Shown: positions 6,649 to 11,108 of the stretch, one piece after another
How the letters are laid out: every line of letters begins with the position of its first letter
Position numbering within the stretch: position 1 is the first letter of the stretch
Source: Pseudomonadota bacterium
GTDB lineage: Bacteria > Desulfobacterota > Desulfobulbia > Desulfobulbales > JAGXFP01
Length of the DNA: 11,108 nucleotides
Direction of reading: 5' to 3'
NCBI GenBank assembly: GCA_030673265.1
Contig: DAOVJK010000077.1
Coordinates: forward strand, 1-11,108
Made by a program: the position numbers and the translations under genes
The notes under the pieces: generated by a model
What the model was told of the DNA's origin: nothing
Seen by the model: only the letters and a program-made list of their open reading frames with translations
Databases searched by the model: none

Positions 6649-7629
6649 ATGTGGAATCTGCTTAAAAAAGTTAATGCCCAGCTGGTCCTAGCCATACCGT
6701 TAACGATGGTCGCCGGTTTCTGCTTCGGCATCAGTATCGACCCGGCAAATCTCAAAATCCTTAAAAGTCTGATCATCCCGCTGACCTTTCTGATGGTCTA
6801 TCCGATGATGGTCACCCTTAACATCAGGCATCTGCAGGACGGAATTAAAAATGTTCGTCTCCAGCTGTTGACCCAGTTCATCAACTTCGGTCTGATCCCC
6901 TTCTTTGCTTTTGCTCTGGGCCGGATATTTTTTGCTGATCAACCTTACCTGGCGCTGGGGCTGCTGCTGGCCGCTCTGCTGCCTACCAGCGGTATGACCA
7001 TCTCCTGGACCGGGTTTGCCAAAGGCAATATCGGCGCCGCCATCAATATGACCGTCATCGGCCTTACCCTGGGTTCCCTGGCCACGCCTTTCTACGTCAG
7101 ATGGTTAATGGGCGCGGAAATTGATGTAAACCTGCAGCTTGTTTTCAACCAGATTATCTTCATCGTCTTCCTGCCGATGCTGCTGGGTTTTATCAGCCGG
7201 CAGTTTCTCTTGAAGCGCTGCGGGCCGGAGGATTTCAAAAAAACCTGGGCGCCCAGATTCCCGGCCCTGTCGATTATCGGGGTCCTCGGCATCGTCTTTG
7301 TTGCCATGGCCCTGAAGGCTCGGACCGTGGCCGCGCAGCCGGAAACGCTGCTTTACATTCTGATGGTGCTTCTGATTATCTACCTGGGCAATTTCTCGCT
7401 CAGCACCCTGATTGGCAAAGCCTTTTTCCGGCGGGATGACGCGATTGCCCTGGTCTATGGTACGGTAATGCGCAACCTGTCAATTGCTCTGGCCATTGCC
7501 ATGACCACCTTTGGCGAGAAGGGGGCCGATGCTGCCCTGGTGATCGCTGCCGCTTACATCATCCAGGTCCAGGCCGCTGCCTGGTACGTAAAACTGACCA
7601 ATCGGATCTTTGGGGCACCAGCAATTTGA
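6649..7629 (+). CDS. BASS/ACR3-superfamily membrane transporter
   Basis: A 326-aa integral membrane protein with about ten hydrophobic helices and almost no soluble part, the size and layout of bile acid:sodium symporter (BASS) and ACR3 arsenite carriers. Family-like segments are LLPTSGMTISWTGFAKGNIG (110-129) in the fourth-helix region and MRNLSIALAIAMTTFG (274-289) near the end. The cysteine that ACR3 arsenite pumps need in the fourth helix is absent here (SGMT replaces it), so arsenite export is not supported. Cys is present only at 25 and 191. The start has CGAGGAAT upstream and follows the DUF302 gene by 32 bp. The substrate is probably an organic or inorganic anion, but nothing in the sequence defines it. 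Alternative annotations such as arsenic resistance protein should be treated as generic. Confidence 0.8.
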   Translation: MWNLLKKVNAQLVLAIPLTMVAGFCFGISIDPANLKILKSLIIPLTFLMVYPMMVTLNIRHLQDGIKNVRLQLLTQFINFGLIPFFAFALGRIFFADQPYLALGLLLAALLPTSGMTISWTGFAKGNIGAAINMTVIGLTLGSLATPFYVRWLMGAEIDVNLQLVFNQIIFIVFLPMLLGFISRQFLLKRCGPEDFKKTWAPRFPALSIIGVLGIVFVAMALKARTVAAQPETLLYILMVLLIIYLGNFSLSTLIGKAFFRRDDAIALVYGTVMRNLSIALAIAMTTFGEKGADAALVIAAAYIIQVQAAAWYVKLTNRIFGAPAI

Positions 7630-7666
7630 AATTAAGCAGATTAACTATTAGGGAGAGGAAAACCAC

Positions 7667-8065
7667 ATGACCGGCAACAGACTTATCGCCATTCCAACCG
7701 ACCGAGGAGAAGCCGACAACCGCAAACGCTCGGCCCATTTCGGGCACAGCGACCAGTTTACGATAATCAGGCTTGAAAATCAGGAAGCTACAGTTGTCGC
7801 CACCGTCGACAATATTGCCCACGCGGCCGGGGGGTGCATGGCCCCGGTTTCTTTGCTGAAGGATCGGCAGGTTGACGGGATCGTGGTTGGCGGGATGGGC
7901 AAAAAGCCTCTGGCCGGATTTGCCGAGGCCGGAATTAGGGTTTATTGGGCGCCGTTGGCAAGCCATCCGCTGATGGATGATGGTATTAGCGCGATCCTGG
8001 CAAACAATTTACAGGAGATGGTCGTCCAGGAGGCCTGCACCGGACACGGATGTCATCACGATTAG
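7667..8065 (+). CDS. NifX/NifB-type dinitrogenase iron-molybdenum cofactor-binding domain protein
   Basis: A 132-aa soluble protein of the family whose members bind Fe-Mo-S, Mo-Cu-S or related metal-sulfur clusters (NifX, NifY, the orange protein). Visible signatures are LIAIPTDRG at the N-terminus, AHFGHSDQFTII (23-34), the HAAGGCM segment (52-58), GIVVGGMGKKPLAGFAEAGI (71-90), and a C-terminal CTGHGCHHD tail with two Cys and three His that could bind metal. The start has GGGAGAGG 8 bp upstream. It is the last gene of the operon, 37 bp after the transporter. There are no nif genes in the window, so nitrogen fixation is not implied. A metal- or sulfur-cluster carrier or sensor role with the polyferredoxin is plausible but inferred. 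Confidence 0.85.
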   Translation: MTGNRLIAIPTDRGEADNRKRSAHFGHSDQFTIIRLENQEATVVATVDNIAHAAGGCMAPVSLLKDRQVDGIVVGGMGKKPLAGFAEAGIRVYWAPLASHPLMDDGISAILANNLQEMVVQEACTGHGCHHD

Positions 8066-8397
8066 CCAGGGTAGTTAGCCATGAAACAACAGGATTGAGT
8101 GTCCTTAGTTGCCAGGGGGGGAGTCCTTATCCTCATTGTCACACTGTTGATACTCCTTCGCTGTTTCCAGAAACTTTCGTGATCAGGAAAGGGATTTGTC
8201 ACAGCGCCTTTTTCGGACTGTTAATCATCCCAAAAGAGTAGTTTTCTAGCAGAGCCTCTTGCGGCCCTGTCAATTTTATAAAGGCTGGTTTTCCGGGGAA
8301 TTGCTTCTCTCCTCCCAAGTGAGAGCCGTTTTTTTATGTCAGCTGACAAAAGTCGATGACACAAAGTGGGGTGCTTGGCCTGGTTGTGATTCAGACC
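8066..8397. other. Intergenic region between convergent transcription units
   Basis: About 330 bp between the operon end and the kinase tail gene. It holds the operon terminator (8307-8335) and a 12-bp perfect palindrome TGTCAGCTGACA (8337-8348). A 63-codon frame from 8050 overlaps the NifX-type gene in another frame and shows no protein family. I see no RNA gene. Confidence 0.5.
8307..8335 (+). terminator. Probable terminator of the polyferredoxin operon
   Basis: CTCTC (8307-8311) pairs with GAGAG (8321-8325), with further partial pairing outward, and is followed by CCG and seven T (8329-8335). The stem is short, so strength is uncertain, but the position 240 bp after the last gene and the long T-run fit. 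Confidence 0.5.
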
Positions 8398-8691
8398 TCA
8401 AATCTCCCGGGAAGCCCTCTGCAATTTGTTGGTAATCTGGTCAAGCCCTTGCCGAGCAGCCTCGAAATCAAACTTGGTTATATGTTGGTCAATTCTCTCA
8501 AGGATATCCTCCAGCCCGGCACCACTAAGATGTGTTTTCAGCAAAGCCAAAAAGTCCATAGCTTTAAAGTCGTTATTACGAAGAAGATGGTCAGGTTCCA
8601 TCAGCAAGGGAGGTACAATGGCAATATCCTGCGGCCCTGCTTCTTGCGGTTTTATCCTCTGCTCATTGTTTTTGGTTGGGGTTATTGTCAT
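8398..8691 (-). CDS. Small helical protein resembling a hybrid-kinase C-terminal tail
   Basis: A 97-aa protein with an ATG at 8691, overlapping the last 29 bp of the kinase gene in another frame. The part from DFKAMDFLALLKTHLSG to FDFEAARQGLDQITNKL is an amphipathic, coiled helical segment typical of the region after the receiver domain in BarA-type hybrid kinases (FDFEAA is characteristic), which usually continues the same polypeptide. The first 30 residues look like a linker (PTKNNEQRIKPQEAGPQD). Only a weak GGAA precedes the ATG. It is therefore either a separate, translationally coupled protein or the end of the kinase, cut off by a one-base frameshift near the five-A run at about 8668-8672. 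No phosphotransfer histidine with the usual HxxKG context is visible. Confidence 0.6.
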   Translation of the reverse strand: MTITPTKNNEQRIKPQEAGPQDIAIVPPLLMEPDHLLRNNDFKAMDFLALLKTHLSGAGLEDILERIDQHITKFDFEAARQGLDQITNKLQRASREI

Positions 8692-10852
8692 CGGTTCCGA
8701 TCATCCGCTGGATCGCGCTAAGCACATGTTCCGGCAGTAATGGTTTGGTAAGATAATCGTCCATGCCGGCCTGCAAGCATTTTCCCTTATCACCGTGCAT
8801 GGCATTGGCTGTCATTGCTATGATAGTCAAATGTCTGCCGGTAAGCTGGTTGATTAATTTTTCAGACAACTCAGGATCAAGAGCCCCCCCAGCCGGCCTT
8901 CCCTGCTCACTTGCCCTTATAATCCTGCAGGCGCTACAACCGTCCATTATCGGCATTTGCATATCCATTAAAACAACGTCGAATTTTTGCCTGGCCATCT
9001 CCTTAAGGGCGTCCAGGCCGTCAACCGCAGTTGTTACCGAATATTGCGCATCTTCAAGGATCATTCGGCCGAGATCGCGGTTGAACATATTGTCCTCGAC
9101 CAAAAGGATCCGCAGATTTTTGTTCAATCCGGCCAGCGTCTGTCTTTTATGCTCAGGTATAATATTTTCGGAAACCACGAGGGGGATGGTAAAATGGAAA
9201 GCGGATCCTTTGCCTTCCTCGCTTTCAAGCCAGAAATTCCCGCCCATCAGCTCCACCAGCTGTTTGCAGATAGCCAGACCGAGGCCAGTGCCGCCGAACT
9301 GCCTTGCTGTGGAATTATCACCCTGCTGGAAACTGGCAAAAATAGATTTATGCTGAGCGGCCGGGATGCCTATGCCCGTGTCGATCACGCTGAAATGGAA
9401 CATGGGAGTTGAGGACTCGGCAGAATCCTCTTCCTGCTTAATCCTGATGGTCACACTGCCCTGTTCGGTGAATTTGATGGCATTATTAACTAAATTTACC
9501 AGAACCTGCCGCAGCCTTAGTTCATCTCCCTCAACAAACTCCGGTAAGCTTGTAAAGTCGGTCTGCAGCTGCAGTGAAAGATTCTTGTCGCTGATGGCAA
9601 CGGCCATGATTGACTGCAGCGCATCAAGCAGGGCGATAAGGGAAAATACATGGGAGTCGAGTTGCAGCTGGCCCGCCTCGATTTTTGAAAAATCGAGGAT
9701 GTCATTCAGCAGCCCGAGCAGACTGTTCGATGCTGTTTTAACTGAGGCGAGCAGATATTGCTGGTGGTCGTTAAGGGGGGTCTTGAGGCTAAGTTCGGTC
9801 ATGCCGATAATGGCATTCAGCGGCGTCCGGATCTCATGGCTCATATTTGCCAGAAATTCCCTTTTAGCTTTCTCCGCCTTGACCGCCTGCTGGTTGCTGA
9901 CCTCAAGATCGGCTATCAAGCGGCCAAAACTATTCTCCAGAACGACACTCACCAGAATCAGCAAAAAAACCGACATAATTATGGTCAGAAAAATTATCTT
10001 ATGCTGAAGGGCCTTTTGTCGCTTGAGATCCTGCAGAGAGACGATATTGCCGATTAACTCGCCCCTGAAACCGACGACAGGATCGGCAACCAATAAAGAA
10101 TACTCTTGGTGGCCAACCTGTTGCTTGCCGCCATTGGAGAAATCAATGGTTTTGATATTATCAAAAATTTGCTCATTGTTGGTAGAAAAAAGCAGGCGAC
10201 CGCTCACCTCCTTGAAATTTTTACTTAATTCATACTGATCAAGGGCATCTCTGCTGGCAAAGAAGGCACTCGGCGAGCCGAAGAGAAGCTGCAACTCAGT
10301 CATTATGAATTTGATGTCCGCTCCCAGCTCCAGAACCCCCAGGAATTCGCCTTCATAAAAAACTGGTCTCACAACTCTATAAGTAACAGTTAATTTACCA
10401 ACTTCGAATCCTTTGGCCTCTACTCGAGAATGGATTACATTGCTTACCATCGGTCGAATCTGTTCCAGGTCATCGCTGTGCATATCAGGCTTGTGTAGCC
10501 GCAGAAAGCTCCGGTGGTCCGGGGTATGGAAATGCATGATTGGGAAGCCGGTGATCTCTTTGCTTATCACCTGAAATTTTTGTTTGGTCAGCGAGTAAAG
10601 TTTTTCGCGGTCGCGATCATGAAAAGCCTGTAATATTTCTTTTTGAGCCAGAAGGCCGTTAATTCGCTTGGACAGATAGTTGTCAAGTCTGGTCGCGATC
10701 TGCTTATAGCTCCTTTCAAATAACCGACGATGCTCGAGTTGCTCCTCGGCAAGGCTGTGGTGGCTCCAGTAAATCGTGGCTCCGGCATGAATAGCGCTGA
10801 CGATGGCAATGATAGCCATGACTATAATGGTCGTTTTTCTTTTGATATTCAT
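8663..10852 (-). CDS. Membrane hybrid sensor histidine kinase with Cache-like sensor and receiver domain
   Basis: A 729-aa two-component sensor. It has a transmembrane helix at about 8-28, an extracytoplasmic region 30-284 that resembles double-Cache sensors (HFHTPDHRSFLRLHKPD at 107-123; DDLEQIRPMV at 127-136), and a second helix about 285-304. Then come the phosphoacceptor region FLANMSHEIRTPLNAIIG (333-350, His339) and the ATP-binding domain: N box around N457, DTGIGIP 491-497, GGTGLGLAI 520-528. The receiver domain has the acidic pair at 586-587, phosphoacceptor D630 in VLMDMQMP, T681 and K703. An insertion of about 20 residues (GRPAGGALDPELSEKLINQL) lies before the IIAMTAN strand. It would move phosphate from His339 to D630 and onward, but no Hpt domain or output regulator is visible in the window. 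The start at 10852 lacks a Shine-Dalgarno match. Confidence 0.93.
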   Translation of the reverse strand: MNIKRKTTIIVMAIIAIVSAIHAGATIYWSHHSLAEEQLEHRRLFERSYKQIATRLDNYLSKRINGLLAQKEILQAFHDRDREKLYSLTKQKFQVISKEITGFPIMHFHTPDHRSFLRLHKPDMHSDDLEQIRPMVSNVIHSRVEAKGFEVGKLTVTYRVVRPVFYEGEFLGVLELGADIKFIMTELQLLFGSPSAFFASRDALDQYELSKNFKEVSGRLLFSTNNEQIFDNIKTIDFSNGGKQQVGHQEYSLLVADPVVGFRGELIGNIVSLQDLKRQKALQHKIIFLTIIMSVFLLILVSVVLENSFGRLIADLEVSNQQAVKAEKAKREFLANMSHEIRTPLNAIIGMTELSLKTPLNDHQQYLLASVKTASNSLLGLLNDILDFSKIEAGQLQLDSHVFSLIALLDALQSIMAVAISDKNLSLQLQTDFTSLPEFVEGDELRLRQVLVNLVNNAIKFTEQGSVTIRIKQEEDSAESSTPMFHFSVIDTGIGIPAAQHKSIFASFQQGDNSTARQFGGTGLGLAICKQLVELMGGNFWLESEEGKGSAFHFTIPLVVSENIIPEHKRQTLAGLNKNLRILLVEDNMFNRDLGRMILEDAQYSVTTAVDGLDALKEMARQKFDVVLMDMQMPIMDGCSACRIIRASEQGRPAGGALDPELSEKLINQLTGRHLTIIAMTANAMHGDKGKCLQAGMDDYLTKPLLPEHVLSAIQRMIGTDDNNPNQKQ

Positions 10853-10984
10853 AAGGTGAGGGGGCAGATTTGCGCCTGTTTTTTGTTGAATTGATTGTTG
10901 GAGGTTTTAAGTCTTTGTCTTGGTGGCTGCTCTATAGGTTATCCCAAATATTTCATGGGTATATTCCGGTTCATTCGTAAAATA

Positions 10985-10997
10985 GTTGAAAATCAAC
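10985..10997. repeat. Small inverted repeat between divergent genes
   Basis: GTTGA and TCAAC are separated by AAA in the 244-bp divergent region between the kinase gene and the gene starting at 11097. It could be a regulator site or a chance hairpin; no clear promoter was identified on either strand here. Confidence 0.25.
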
Positions 10998-11096
10998 AAA
11001 CATTAGTAACTGCATGAAAAAGAAAACGCATCGGATTTAACCATCTTTGTTAAGGTTTTGTTTCCCGACAGAACCATGACAGAGAGGAGAAACCCG

Positions 11097-11108
11097 ATGC
11101 AACTCAAA
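11097..11108 (+). CDS. Start of a gene cut by the window end
   Basis: The ATG at 11097 is preceded by AGAGGAGAAA, a strong ribosome binding site with good spacing, and reads MQLK to the window edge. An in-frame ATG at 11076 would add seven residues (MTERRNP) but has no such site. It is divergent from the kinase gene. Nothing can be said of its function. Confidence 0.6.

Noticed and set aside
5323..8065. Arsenic resistance or nitrogen fixation operon
   Set aside because: The carrier lacks the ACR3 cysteine, there is no arsenate reductase or ArsR gene, and there are no nif structural genes nearby; only generic family names point that way.
8050..8241. 63-codon + strand frame starting within the end of the NifX-type gene
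   Set aside because: It has no ribosome binding site and no family; it appears to be chance read-through into the spacer.
1..11108. CRISPR arrays, tRNA or rRNA genes, insertion sequences
   Set aside because: No regularly spaced repeats, tRNA cloverleaf, rRNA segment, transposase or terminal repeat pair was seen on reading both strands.

Overview
The window looks like chromosomal DNA from an anaerobic or facultatively anaerobic Gram-negative bacterium, most likely a Desulfobacterota (deltaproteobacterial, Desulfobulbales-like) lineage. This rests on gene content (a membrane polyferredoxin beside a NifX-type protein and a DUF302 protein, and a DUF2293 gene) and moderate GC; no sequence search was run, so the taxonomy is an inference.

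Layout. (1) 1-301: the tail of an unrecognised open frame on the + strand, apparently frameshifted near base 33. (2) 302-1861 (-): a 519-residue membrane protein with two complete CDP-alcohol phosphatidyltransferase domains in one chain. The first resembles PgsA (phosphatidylglycerophosphate synthase) and the second PssA (phosphatidylserine synthase). (3) 2134-3537 (-): dbpA, a DEAD-box rRNA helicase with the DbpA RNA-binding tail, preceded by a leader of about 220 nt that contains a perfect 9-bp hairpin. (4) 3986-4676 (+): a DUF2293 gene broken by a 4-bp tandem duplication (TGAG TGAG). (5) 4677-5069: intergenic, with a good rho-independent terminator, a TATAAT box and possibly a small RNA. 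(6) 5070-8335 (+): a compact five-gene operon with a sigma70-type promoter, a perfect 14-bp palindrome at the expected transcription start, and a terminator. Its genes encode a 59-aa membrane peptide, a NapH-like polyferredoxin, a DUF302 protein, a BASS/ACR3-like transporter and a NifX/NifB-type metal-cluster-binding protein. (7) 8398-10852 (-): a membrane hybrid histidine kinase with an extracytoplasmic Cache-like sensor and a receiver domain, followed in an overlapping frame by a small helical protein that looks like the usual C-terminal tail of such kinases. (8) 11097-11108 (+): the first codons of another gene.

The five-gene operon is the best candidate for an undescribed system. It combines membrane electron transfer (two cytoplasmic-type 4Fe-4S clusters plus conserved membrane Cys pairs), a small-anion or organic-acid type carrier, and two small soluble proteins from families linked to metal/sulfur chemistry. 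All are under one promoter with an operator-like site. I cannot name its substrate from the sequence. The phospholipid-synthase fusion is the second notable item: two consecutive branch-point enzymes of anionic phospholipid synthesis, both of which use CDP-diacylglycerol, are joined with both catalytic motifs intact.
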